Part shown: one piece after another, positions 8,350-17,017 of the stretch | Numbering within the stretch: position 1 is the stretch's first letter | Layout of the letters: each line of letters opens with the position of its first letter | Source: Oscillospiraceae bacterium | Lineage (GTDB): Bacteria; Bacillota; Clostridia; Oscillospirales; Oscillospiraceae | DNA length: 54,450 nucleotides | Direction of reading: 5' to 3' | NCBI GenBank assembly: GCA_009781855.1 | Contig: WQUY01000008.1 | Span: forward strand, 1-54,450 | The notes under the pieces: model-generated | What the model saw: only the letters and a program-made list of their open reading frames with translations | Database searches by the model: none | Told to the model about the DNA's origin: nothing | Made by a program: the position numbers and the translations under genes

Positions 8350-10332
8350 TCAACTGTATCTGCCTATAGTTCGCGAGATTTCATAGGCTGCGCTTGTCGC
8401 ATTGAATATATTCGTTGGCGCTATGCAATCACCTAAAACGTGGAATTCAGGTGCACATGCAGCATATTCCATTGCCTCTTTCTGACGCGGCGCTTGTCCC
8501 GCCGCAAATATAACTGTATCCGCCGTAAAAGTTTTGCGCTCATCGCCACATATACAAATCACTTCTTCCGAAGTTACCGAAAGCGCTTTCGTGCTGAGGG
8601 AAACATTTATACCATGCGCTTGTATCTGAACTGCAAGGCCTTTTGCGTGGAGGTGGTTTCCTCCATGATCTAAGTTGCTTTGCATTTCAATTATTGTGAC
8701 TTTCCTGCCCAGGGTTGCAAGATATATCCCAAGCTCAACGCCTACAAGTCCCCCACCCAGGATTATGACTTCCGCACCAACTTTTTCTGGACTCATATAT
8801 GCATCGACAGCCGACACAACATTTTTGTTATAGTCACCCTCAGAAGTAGTAAGGCCTTCAATTGCCAGCAAATCAGGATTTGCACCCAAAGCTGCAATAA
8901 TAACATCTGCACCTGCTGCCTCGGCCATTTTCGGTGTCATTTTTGTATTGAGCTTAACCACAATAGATGGATTTTCTTCTATCAGACTTGTTTGTCTATG
9001 AATATACTTAGAAAGATTTTTCTTAAATGGCACATGCTCCTCGCAAAGCAATATGCCTCCCAGTTTTGAATTCTTTTCACAAAGTGTAACTTCATGACCA
9101 CGTTGCGCACATGTGAGCGCTGCTTGCATCCCGCCGACTCCACCGCCAATAATCAACACTTTTTTCTTGTTTGCAGGCGGTATATCAAACTTTTCGGCAT
9201 ATTCCCTGCCGGTTTTCGGATTTATGGAGCAATAAAATTTTCCATACGTCTGAACCGTTGAGAAGCAGCTCAGACAGCGCATACACTTTATAACTTCTTC
9301 CTCACGGCCTGTTCTTACTTTTGCAGGTAAGTCAGGGTCAGAGAGCAGTGATCGTGAAATTGCAACAAAATCGGCTTGTCCTGTTGCTATGATTTCTTCC
9401 ATGAGTTCCGGGTCTGAAAAGCCACCGACCGTAACCACTTTAGATATCGAAACATTTTTCTTGATTTCGGCTGCAAAAATGCTGTTGCAGCCTTCCTCAC
9501 GAAACATATCCGGATGTGTTACCGTAAAAACTTCGTCCCTTTCATGGCTTCCGGCAGAAACGTGAATCATGTCGGCATAACCATCCAGTTGCTTTGCCAG
9601 AGCAATGCCCTCACTTATATCGTAGCCGCCGTCATAACACTCCGAGCCGCTGATGCGCATTTCGATGGGGAAGTTCGAACCGACTCTAGCCCTGATTGCT
9701 TTGCATATTTCAACAGGCAACCGCGCACGATTTTCTATTGAGCTTCCGCCCCAGCTATCTTTTCTTGTGTTCAAGTGGGGGTTTAAAAATTGTGAAATAA
9801 GCCACCCATGACCGCCATGTATTGTAACTGCACTAAAACCACAGTGTTTTGCGGTTGCAGCAGCCGCCGCAAAACGATCAATGAGTGAAATAATATAGTC
9901 CTCGCTCATCTCATATATCGGCCGTCCGTTATCCTCCATTGCAACCGGACCGTAAGAGGGTAGTCCTGTCTTTCGGTTTGAATACAGCCCACAATGCAGA
10001 ATTTCCGCAGAAGCCAGTACACCGTGACGAGTAATCGCTTGAGCTACATCATACAGTGAGAATATGGAACGTGGATTGTCAAGAAATACATGATAGTCTC
10101 CAAAGTCTCCATAATCCTTATCTATGTAGCAACTGCCGACCGTAACCATTGCCGACCCACCAGCAGCCCTGCGCTCGTAAAATGCAGCAGCTTCCGGTTT
10201 GTGATAGTAGCCATGTTCGCGGCTCCCTGCTACATCCAGATAACCCATAGCTGATGTGATGATTCTATTTTTGAAGAGTGCGCCGGCTACAGAAACAGGA
10301 CTAAACAAATGTTTATACTTTAACGTATCCAT
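8350..10332 (-). CDS. Old-yellow-enzyme-type NADH:flavin ene-reductase with [4Fe-4S] and FAD domains
   Basis: A 660-residue three-part flavoenzyme like 2,4-dienoyl-CoA reductase, BaiCD/BaiH and trimethylamine dehydrogenase. Residues 1-345 are the FMN-binding TIM barrel (FKNRIITSAMG at 20, GGHGWLISQFLNPHLNTR near 173). Cys350, 353, 356 and 368 form the cluster motif C-x2-C-x2-C-x11-C. From about 390 there is an FAD/NAD(P) Rossmann pair (VLIIGGGVGGMQAAL; VIILGGGLVGVELG near 525). It probably reduces or oxidises a C=C bond conjugated to a carbonyl, moving electrons from NAD(P)H through FAD and the cluster to FMN. It is one of four paralogues in the cluster; none of their substrates is known. The next gene downstream is the solute-binding lipoprotein. 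Confidence 0.88.
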   Translation of the reverse strand: MDTLKYKHLFSPVSVAGALFKNRIITSAMGYLDVAGSREHGYYHKPEAAAFYERRAAGGSAMVTVGSCYIDKDYGDFGDYHVFLDNPRSIFSLYDVAQAITRHGVLASAEILHCGLYSNRKTGLPSYGPVAMEDNGRPIYEMSEDYIISLIDRFAAAAATAKHCGFSAVTIHGGHGWLISQFLNPHLNTRKDSWGGSSIENRARLPVEICKAIRARVGSNFPIEMRISGSECYDGGYDISEGIALAKQLDGYADMIHVSAGSHERDEVFTVTHPDMFREEGCNSIFAAEIKKNVSISKVVTVGGFSDPELMEEIIATGQADFVAISRSLLSDPDLPAKVRTGREEEVIKCMRCLSCFSTVQTYGKFYCSINPKTGREYAEKFDIPPANKKKVLIIGGGVGGMQAALTCAQRGHEVTLCEKNSKLGGILLCEEHVPFKKNLSKYIHRQTSLIEENPSIVVKLNTKMTPKMAEAAGADVIIAALGANPDLLAIEGLTTSEGDYNKNVVSAVDAYMSPEKVGAEVIILGGGLVGVELGIYLATLGRKVTIIEMQSNLDHGGNHLHAKGLAVQIQAHGINVSLSTKALSVTSEEVICICGDERKTFTADTVIFAAGQAPRQKEAMEYAACAPEFHVLGDCIAPTNIFNATSAAYEISRTIGRYS

Positions 10333-10419
10333 ATGAGGGCTCCCTTTGTTGTAAAATGTACAAAAGTTATCCAGGTCGGGCGGAGAGGCGCTTCCAGTAA
10401 ACGGATTTTAGAATATTAA

Positions 10420-11187
10420 CTAGTTCTTTGGCCTGGCTTTATCAGCACCACCATCGACCAGCATGGATATACCGGTAACGCTCTTTGACTCATCGCTGGC
10501 TAAAAACAGTGCCATATACGCAACATCCATTGGATCTACCAGTTTTCCGGTCAATGTGTTTCCGGCTATCTGTGCAGCAACTTGATCATTATATTCTTGA
10601 ACGAATGTCGCCAACATTGGTGTTTCGGTTGGACCCGGATTTATGCAGTTACAACGCGCTTCCGGTGCAAGTTCAGATGCAAGGCCAATGGTGAGTATGT
10701 TGTTTGCAGCTTTGCTTGCCCCATACAGACCTTGCGTTGCTCTTGGCCTGAGCGCAGCGGTCGATCCGACAAGTATCAACGAACCATGGTTCTTTTTAAG
10801 TTCAAGAGCCGTGTATTTTGACATAAGCCATGCTGATCTTGTGTTTATGTTCATTACTCTGTCAAATTCACGCTCATCAAGATCCCAAATCATTTCTGCC
10901 TTTTGTGCAACACCTGCACAGCAGAATACAGCATCTATTTTCCCGTATGTCGCGATGGCAAAATCAGCCGCAGCCTTACAATCTTCTGCCTTTGTTACGT
11001 CGGCATAGATAAACTCTGCTTGACCGCCCTTAGCCTTGACTTCCTCCACAGTTTTCATTCCTGTTTCTTTGTTAAAGTCAACAACGACAACTTTGGCACC
11101 CTCCTGGGCGAATAACAATGAGGACGCACGACCCATTCCCGAACCTGCTCCGGTTATTAGGGCCACTTTGTTTTTTAGTCTTGCCAT
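10420..11187 (-). CDS. Short-chain dehydrogenase/reductase (SDR)
   Basis: A classical SDR of 255 aa with a complete catalytic set: the nucleotide motif TGAGSGMG at the N-terminus, an acidic residue (VVVDFN) favouring NAD(H), CCAGV in place of NNAG, the catalytic Ser in LVGSTAA and the YGASK motif near residue 155. I take the ATG at 11187 (MARLKNK); an upstream TTG at 11196 lies too close to the AGGAAAGG ribosome site. It is the first gene after a consensus promoter with an operator-like element and precedes the ene-reductase at 8350, so both may act on successive ketone/alkene intermediates. Confidence 0.88.
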   Translation of the reverse strand: MARLKNKVALITGAGSGMGRASSLLFAQEGAKVVVVDFNKETGMKTVEEVKAKGGQAEFIYADVTKAEDCKAAADFAIATYGKIDAVFCCAGVAQKAEMIWDLDEREFDRVMNINTRSAWLMSKYTALELKKNHGSLILVGSTAALRPRATQGLYGASKAANNILTIGLASELAPEARCNCINPGPTETPMLATFVQEYNDQVAAQIAGNTLTGKLVDPMDVAYMALFLASDESKSVTGISMLVDGGADKARPKN

Positions 11188-11248
11188 AAAAATCAATACC
11201 TTTCCTGATTATTTATCATAGAGCATTTTCCGCTCATTTTACAATTTT

Positions 11249-11269
11249 TGTGAAACACAATGTAACCAG
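11249..11269 (-). promoter_or_regulatory. Operator-like element O1 (GGTTACATT type)
   Basis: On the minus strand the site reads CTGGTTACATTGTGTTTCAC followed by A, about 8 nt downstream of the predicted transcription start. GGTTACATT-TGT-TCA is shared with the element at 26602-26630, and GTTACAT-TGT-CA with that at 44712-44742, each in the same position relative to its promoter. A small internal dyad (TTGTG-TTT-CACAA) is also present. The second GTAAC half-site found at the other two is not conserved here. Confidence 0.5.
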
Positions 11270-11283
11270 TTTCTATTCTTGGA

Positions 11284-11312
11284 ATTGTATACTTATTAAC
11301 AAAAAATGTCAA
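11284..11312 (-). promoter_or_regulatory. Consensus sigma-A promoter P1
   Basis: The minus strand carries a perfect TTGACA (11307-11312), a 17-bp AT-rich spacer and TACAAT (11284-11289). Transcription would begin near 11277 and read into the SDR at 10420-11187, the ene-reductase and the ABC genes beyond. This is the best promoter match in the window. Confidence 0.8.
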
Positions 11313-11355
11313 TATTTTTTCACACATTGCAGAGGCATTTTACAACTCATTTTTT

Positions 11356-12273
11356 CTATAGCAGCAATAAGTAAACGATAAGTGGAATCGTTATCAATGA
11401 TAGGAGCGTTGTCATCGCTACTCCCGCCGATGTTAATTGCTCATCACCGCCAAATTCGATTGCAAACATCGTTGATGTTGCAGCTACAGGCATTGCCGAT
11501 ATAACAACCAACACACCAAGCATCAGCTCGCTTATATTAAATTGCCTGAATATGAGCCAAATGACTACAGGCATTATAATCAATTTCAGTGCAGTCACAG
11601 GATAAAGCCGCCATTTTGAAAACATATCTCTAAAGGGTGCAAGCGCCATTGTGCCGCCAACAACCAACATCGCGCCCGGCGTCGTCATGCCACCCGCAAT
11701 GCTCAATGTATCTGCAATAAATGCAGGTGCCTCAACATTTATAGTGATTATGGCAACTGCGAGAAATGCCGCTATAGTAGGGGGATTTATCAGTACTTTG
11801 GGTTCAAATTTTGCACGTTTTCCGGAAATCATATAAACCCCAATTGTAAAGGTAAGAACCGAAAATGGGATATTATAAATCGCTACTAACACCGCAGATG
11901 CTTCGCCAAAAATCGCTGATGTCAAAGGGAGTCCCATAAACAAAAAATTGCTGAACGCAGCCATATAGCAATAAAGGCCTCGGCTACGTTTCTCTCCGCC
12001 CAACGCACGCATTATAGGAAACGCTATAGTCAGATATATAAAAAATGAAAGAAATGACAACAAGAGGAAAAACACTGTGTCGCCTATCATCAAAACTTTG
12101 TTGTCACCCAAAACTGATGCCAGAATTGAGCAAGGCAGTGTGATGTTTATGATAATCTTTGATAGCAATTTTGTGCCGTCAGCATTGAGTATTTTTGTCT
12201 TGCCGGCAAGGAAGCCCAACGCAACAAGAATACTGAGCATCGCCATCCTGCCGATTAAAACACTTATGTCCAA
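11356..12273 (-). CDS. AEC-family transporter (auxin efflux carrier fold)
   Basis: A 305-residue polytopic membrane protein with about ten hydrophobic helices in two repeats, the layout of the AEC family (PF03547). Family members export auxin or carry malate, malonate and other small carboxylates in bacteria. Recognisable segments are LGFLAGKTKILNADG near residue 18, the half-way basic loop SGKRAKFEPKVLINPP, and the C-terminal VVISAMPVAATSTMFA segment. It starts at a TTG with GAGGAAG about 10 nt upstream. In this setting it may move a dicarboxylate intermediate or end product. A second AEC protein lies at 32273-33214; the two are only distantly alike. Confidence 0.8.
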   Translation of the reverse strand: MDISVLIGRMAMLSILVALGFLAGKTKILNADGTKLLSKIIINITLPCSILASVLGDNKVLMIGDTVFFLLLSFLSFFIYLTIAFPIMRALGGEKRSRGLYCYMAAFSNFLFMGLPLTSAIFGEASAVLVAIYNIPFSVLTFTIGVYMISGKRAKFEPKVLINPPTIAAFLAVAIITINVEAPAFIADTLSIAGGMTTPGAMLVVGGTMALAPFRDMFSKWRLYPVTALKLIIMPVVIWLIFRQFNISELMLGVLVVISAMPVAATSTMFAIEFGGDEQLTSAGVAMTTLLSLITIPLIVYLLLL

Positions 12274-12474
12274 AAAACAACACTTCCTCTAACTATTTGG
12301 GCTGCTCTAAACGCCCAGCACTCGCCATCTTGGCGGCGTGCATCCGCAACCTTGCCTGTGTTTTTTCGATTGCGGATGCCCCGTCTTTTCGTTACGGCGT
12401 TGCAGATATTTCTGATCATTGAAATTTCGAGACAACGCCATAGTTCTTGCGGCTTATACCGCCGGCTTACAGCG
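12274..12474. repeat. Structured intergenic block, candidate dispersed repeat
   Basis: This 200-bp gap has no gene but several inverted repeats. The clearest is a perfect 10-bp stem, GCATCCGCAA at 12340-12349 with TTGCGGATGC at 12370-12379; a second pairs GGCGTTG (about 12397) with CAACGCC (about 12433). Neither is followed by a clear T-run, so simple termination is unlikely. The minus-strand frame running through it has the basic, low-complexity look (NAVTKRRGIRNRKNTGK) of non-coding repeat translations. I suspect a REP- or MITE-like element, but copy number cannot be seen from one window. Confidence 0.35.
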
Positions 12475-14370
12475 CTATAAGTTGTTGGCTGCGTAGAACC
12501 CTTCTTTGGTTGCCCACTCCAGGAGTCTTGGCTCATTACAGTCTCCGGCGGAAACAAACGAATCTGCAACATTCATAAAACTATCGCTTTCGACTGTCTT
12601 TGCTTTCATGCCCGCTGCAAGAATTACATCGTCTGCTTCGATGGTTTTGGTAACACCGTCGTGATCATAAGTTACTTTACCCGGCTCAATCGCTGTGCAT
12701 GTAGCAAAGTTAATGATTTTAACGCCGCTGTTTCTGACTTCGACAAAAAGCTCGCCCCTTTGGGTCGGTGAGGCATCGGGGATTATTTCACGCCGAGATT
12801 CCAAAACCGTACACTTTTTGCCAATCATATTGAGATGTACAGCAAGTTCAACGCCGACCTGTCCACCACCTATGATTACAATATTTTCACCGAGTTTCTT
12901 TTCCATACCGTGCGCCTGTATTGCTGTAACGGCATGTTCAACTCCCGGAACTTGCGGAATGATCGGCTCAGAACCAATCGCCGAAATAACAACATCATAA
13001 CCCCCGGATTTAATCATCTCCGGCGTGGCACGAGTATTCATCTTGACATTTACCGAAGATTTCTCGACTTGTTTTACCATCCAGCCTATATATCTGGCGT
13101 GTGGATACTTAAACGAAACATGCTCTGCATATTTCATTATACCACCCAAAGCATCGGTCATCTCGTATAAATCAACATCATGCCCACGCTCTGCAGCGGT
13201 CAGTGCAGCTTTCATACCAGCCGGGCCGCCACCAATGACTGCTACTTTCTTTTTGCTCTTTGCCGGAGCCTCTAGGCGCTCCATCCAAAACTCCATTCCG
13301 GCCTTTGGGTTCACTGCACATTGATGATGTCCACCATAAGCCGCGGTATCATGGCAGCGCATACATTGGATGCATGGAACCACATCTTCGATGCGCCCAC
13401 TTGCACACTTTGGAATCATTTCCGGATCTGCGATTATTGCGCGGCATATCGCTGCAAAGTCTGCCGATCCCGAGGAAATGAGCTTTTCTGCATCAGCCAG
13501 ATCACGAATCGCTCCCATAGCTGTAATCTTACAATCAACACGTCCGGATTTTTTGAATGTGTCAGCTACATAGGAGTTTGGAAGACGCGGACGAAAACCA
13601 GATGCATGAATATGAGCCATCCAATCCGGATTATGCATACCCGCTGAGCATTGCAGTATATCCAGATATGGCGAAAACAGCTCTGCCATACGAAGACCTT
13701 CATCAAGGTCTATACCACCTGCTTGCAGCTCTGTACCGGAAAGCCGAGCCTCAATAAACATATCATTGCCAACTGTTTCGCGCACTGCCGAGAGTATATC
13801 CAGAACATAGCGCGTCCTGTTTTCAAAGCAGCCCCCATACTGATCCGTTCTTTTATTCGAGTATGGTGATAAAAATTGCGCAAGCGGCGTGCTATGTCCA
13901 AAGTGCAGAAATATTCCATCAAAGCCTAATTTCTTTAAAATCCCTGCAACTTCAACATATCTATCTCTGTAACGCATCATTTCATCAACAGGAATCTCTT
14001 CAAGAAGCCCACCGAACATCCCCCTGGAACCCGGTGATACACCATAGTTTTTGAAGAAGTATCCTGTGAGTTCCATGGATGCTTTCGCGCCATAGTAATG
14101 TATACTTTCGACCATCGTGGTGAGTCTGTCTCTGGTTTTTTTTATGGACAACTCCCATCTGTCTTCCCAGTCGTTATCTAGTCCTACTCCCGTGACCGTA
14201 ACAAGACCAACACCGGACTTTGCGCGATTAGTCCAGAACGCCATTGCCTCATCTGTGGGAATTTTTGCCCCATTATGTATTGAGGGCGATCTTGAAGGCG
14301 GATATTCAATACGGTTTTTGAAAACGAATTTGCCCACGCGGATAGGGGATAGTGCATTTGGATATTGCAT
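12475..14370 (-). CDS. Old-yellow-enzyme-type ene-reductase with [4Fe-4S] and FAD domains
   Basis: 631 residues with the same three-domain plan as the paralogue at 8350: FMN barrel (residues 1-330, with FGHSTPLAQFLSPYSNKRTD near 158), cluster cysteines 333, 336, 339 and 351 (C-x2-C-x2-C-x11-C), then the FAD/NAD domain (KVAVIGGGPAGMKAAL near 375; NIVIIGGGQVGVELAV near 515). Compared with its sister the barrel carries TGYFFKNYG near residue 105, where classical family members have a His-containing segment, so substrate and proton donor probably differ. An AAGGG ribosome site precedes the ATG. It lies between an SDR upstream and a structured intergenic block downstream. Confidence 0.87.
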   Translation of the reverse strand: MQYPNALSPIRVGKFVFKNRIEYPPSRSPSIHNGAKIPTDEAMAFWTNRAKSGVGLVTVTGVGLDNDWEDRWELSIKKTRDRLTTMVESIHYYGAKASMELTGYFFKNYGVSPGSRGMFGGLLEEIPVDEMMRYRDRYVEVAGILKKLGFDGIFLHFGHSTPLAQFLSPYSNKRTDQYGGCFENRTRYVLDILSAVRETVGNDMFIEARLSGTELQAGGIDLDEGLRMAELFSPYLDILQCSAGMHNPDWMAHIHASGFRPRLPNSYVADTFKKSGRVDCKITAMGAIRDLADAEKLISSGSADFAAICRAIIADPEMIPKCASGRIEDVVPCIQCMRCHDTAAYGGHHQCAVNPKAGMEFWMERLEAPAKSKKKVAVIGGGPAGMKAALTAAERGHDVDLYEMTDALGGIMKYAEHVSFKYPHARYIGWMVKQVEKSSVNVKMNTRATPEMIKSGGYDVVISAIGSEPIIPQVPGVEHAVTAIQAHGMEKKLGENIVIIGGGQVGVELAVHLNMIGKKCTVLESRREIIPDASPTQRGELFVEVRNSGVKIINFATCTAIEPGKVTYDHDGVTKTIEADDVILAAGMKAKTVESDSFMNVADSFVSAGDCNEPRLLEWATKEGFYAANNL

Positions 14371-14465
14371 AAACAGCCCTTGTATAATGCTTAGGGGGCA
14401 TCATACATACCTTTCACATATTCGTTATTTGTATAGCGATTCAGAAGTTGTCTGCTCTTCCGACT

Positions 14466-15272
14466 TTATCTGATGGTCATCAGACCACCATCGTGCACGA
14501 TAACGGTACCAGTGATTTGGCACCCGGCCGGCGAAGCGAGAAATACACAAAGCGCCCCAATTTCTATAGGCTCACCAAAACGGTGTGCCGGAAGTGTCTT
14601 TTCAGCCGCCTCAAACGCGCTGGGCGGAAGGTCCTTGTCCAGATCGGAATGTGTCATGCCCGGAGCCAGCGAGTTTACGCGGATTCCGTAGTCTCCCAGC
14701 ATAAGCCCAAGGTATTTGCAAAAGATATCAATCCCGGCTTTCGAAACATTGTATGGAGCCTTATCGTGATCACGTGATGTCGAAACACGTTGACCGCCAA
14801 CAGAAGAAATGTTTACAATTGTTCCGCCGCGACCGGCTTCTTTCATTTTGGGTACCAATGTATACAACACATTAGCCGGGCCATGAAGGTTCGTATTGAG
14901 CACACGATGCCATTCATCAAGTCCGGTCGGTGCAAAGAAATTTGTCGTCGTGCCAATACCCGCATTGTTGATAATTACATCAACATAGTCAAAGAACTCG
15001 TAAACGCGCTTTCCCGCTTCAACAACTGCATTATAATCTGCAATATCAACTGGAATGCATGTGTGGCGTCCGCCATACTTTGATAACTCGTCTACTGCTT
15101 GCTTTCCTGATTCTTCATTGCGGCATAAAATCGCAACATTTGCTCCGCTCTGCGCAAATGCAGTTGAGATTCCAAGACCGATTCCTCTGTTACCTCCGGT
15201 AACCACAACATTTTTGCCTTTTACATCAAATGCGCCATTCATTGTCTCGATTGGTGGTGTTTTTACAAACAT
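14466..15272 (-). CDS. Short-chain dehydrogenase/reductase (SDR)
   Basis: About 268 aa. Nucleotide motif TGGNRGIG near residue 27, NNAGIG near 105, catalytic Ser in NISSVGG and YNVSK near residue 175 are all intact, and DGG closes the C-terminal region. The ATG at 15272 (MFVKTPP) is preferred because GAAAGGG lies 9 nt upstream; the longer frame from 15296 lacks a ribosome site. The N-terminal extension before the Rossmann fold (about 15 residues) resembles gluconate 5-dehydrogenase-type SDRs. Function is a generic NAD(P)-dependent alcohol/ketone conversion within the cluster. Confidence 0.87.
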   Translation of the reverse strand: MFVKTPPIETMNGAFDVKGKNVVVTGGNRGIGLGISTAFAQSGANVAILCRNEESGKQAVDELSKYGGRHTCIPVDIADYNAVVEAGKRVYEFFDYVDVIINNAGIGTTTNFFAPTGLDEWHRVLNTNLHGPANVLYTLVPKMKEAGRGGTIVNISSVGGQRVSTSRDHDKAPYNVSKAGIDIFCKYLGLMLGDYGIRVNSLAPGMTHSDLDKDLPPSAFEAAEKTLPAHRFGEPIEIGALCVFLASPAGCQITGTVIVHDGGLMTIR

Positions 15273-15324
15273 TTTTCTATCCCTTTCATAAAGCAAATTT
15301 CAAATATTCAAAATATAATCACAT

Positions 15325-16956
15325 CTAAGGTAATTCTTTAAATACACCTCTGAGGTTCGTTGACGGCCAGTCAGCACTCAATCGCACTCCGCCTACCCCG
15401 TTAACCGCAGCTGCTGCATTGAGACGCCAGAAGATATTAAATGCTGGACGAGTCTCAGCAACATGCTCTTGCAAGTGCCTGTAAATGGCCGCACGCTCCG
15501 ATGGATCGCTTATTGTCATCGCTCTATCGATTAGCTCACTTACATATGGGTCATTAAATGACATTCGGTTTGCTGCACCAAACGGATAAAAAACGTTGCG
15601 AACGGATCCGGAAGACAGTGTAACCACCGCACCAAAAATGTACATTTGCGCCTGATTGTTCTCATAGGTCGCATATGCAGTAAAGCTTCCTGTATCCATT
15701 GCATTGATTGTTATATTAATGCCTATCTCTGCCAGTTGCATCTGAACCGCCTCAGCAGCCCTGATGTTTGTAATTACCGCAGTTGAAATCTCAATTTCTT
15801 CGCCATTGTAAGGTGAAGCCTCCAGATATTGCCTTGCTAAATCCAAATCGAATGGAAGCGCGGGGATATCATTGTTACGAAATTCCTGTGCATAACCCCA
15901 AATTGCACCGTCTGTCACTTCAGCAGCCCACTCGCTGGCTGCAGCCATTGCTATCTCTGCCGAGTTAATTGCATGACCCACAGCCCTTCTGAAGTTTAAG
16001 TCTCCGGTAATAGGATGCTGCATATTAAACCCAAGTACATTCGGAGTGTTGAATGTCGTTGGAATCAGAAAGAAGCCCGGATCTGCATTCAGTACAGCCA
16101 AATCCTCTGCACCAACACCAAAGCTTAAATCAGACTCGTGATTGAGCATCATAATAAGCCGAGTTCCAACTTCGGGAACAAAACGAAATGTCATACTTTG
16201 TGTTGGCGGCGCTTCACCCCAATAATCGTCAAAACGTGTCAGTGTAACAAAGTCAGATGTCGCAAAATCGGTGACCATAAACGGGCCTGCACCAACCCAT
16301 GCGCCATTTTCAGGGTCCTCGGTCATCGCTCTTTCATTAACGATACCTGCAGCGTGCATTCCCATTTCAAACAGAAAATCGACATTCACTTCTGAAAGAA
16401 CGATTTCGACCGTGTAGGTATCAATAGCCCTTATTGTGTCAACTCCACGCCATCTGTCAAATCCAAGTGTACCCGGCGAATTGCGTCCCGTTATAGCGGT
16501 GAACACGACATCATCTGCGGTGAATCTATCACCATTATGGAAGTAGACACCCTCACGTAAGTGGAAGATAAAAGTCTGATAGTCCTCAGTTTCCCATGAT
16601 GTTGCAAGTTGACCCTGAAATCCGCTGGTATCTGTTGGATCCCACAACCTGGGGTTGTATATCAGCCTGTCATAAATCATCGTAAATATCCATTGCGTTG
16701 GAGCGGTTGTTGCGGCAAGCTGGAAAGGACTTATTACTGCGATATTGTTCCCATCGAGCTGAATCTCAAGATGTTCTGCAAGGTTTGCCCCGGCTGCAGG
16801 TGGCTCCACACCGCCGGGCTGGATCGCACCCGGCTCAGCACCCGGAGATACCGCAGGCGGTACAACATCTGATACGCCACCGGATTGCGGTGCACATGCG
16901 GCTACAAGCACCATACACATACAAACCACGAGCAAGATCGACAATAACTTTTTCAT
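15325..16956 (-). CDS. Family 5 extracellular solute-binding lipoprotein
   Basis: 543 residues from the ATG at 16956 (MKKLLSILLVV), which has AGGAGG upstream; the longer open frame to 17064 overlaps the permease gene and is not needed. The lipobox is LVAACAP with Cys near residue 23, followed by a Pro/Gly-rich spacer and NLAEHLEIQLDGN. The family signatures FIFHLREGVYFHNGDRFTAD and FRRAVGHAINSAEIA are present. It is the paralogue of the lipoprotein at 6550-8196 and follows the fused permease gene, so together they make one import system. Confidence 0.93.
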   Translation of the reverse strand: MKKLLSILLVVCMCMVLVAACAPQSGGVSDVVPPAVSPGAEPGAIQPGGVEPPAAGANLAEHLEIQLDGNNIAVISPFQLAATTAPTQWIFTMIYDRLIYNPRLWDPTDTSGFQGQLATSWETEDYQTFIFHLREGVYFHNGDRFTADDVVFTAITGRNSPGTLGFDRWRGVDTIRAIDTYTVEIVLSEVNVDFLFEMGMHAAGIVNERAMTEDPENGAWVGAGPFMVTDFATSDFVTLTRFDDYWGEAPPTQSMTFRFVPEVGTRLIMMLNHESDLSFGVGAEDLAVLNADPGFFLIPTTFNTPNVLGFNMQHPITGDLNFRRAVGHAINSAEIAMAAASEWAAEVTDGAIWGYAQEFRNNDIPALPFDLDLARQYLEASPYNGEEIEISTAVITNIRAAEAVQMQLAEIGINITINAMDTGSFTAYATYENNQAQMYIFGAVVTLSSGSVRNVFYPFGAANRMSFNDPYVSELIDRAMTISDPSERAAIYRHLQEHVAETRPAFNIFWRLNAAAAVNGVGGVRLSADWPSTNLRGVFKELP

Positions 16957-17017
16957 ACTATTTCCTCCTTTTATTTTTGTTTCACTACGAATATCTAAAC
17001 GTGTTGTCCATTCAAAC

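Noticed and set aside
12264-12572. 102-aa minus-strand open frame spanning the intergenic block
   Set aside because: It overlaps the C-terminal coding end of the ene-reductase and runs through inverted repeats; better explained as a structured or repeated non-coding block.
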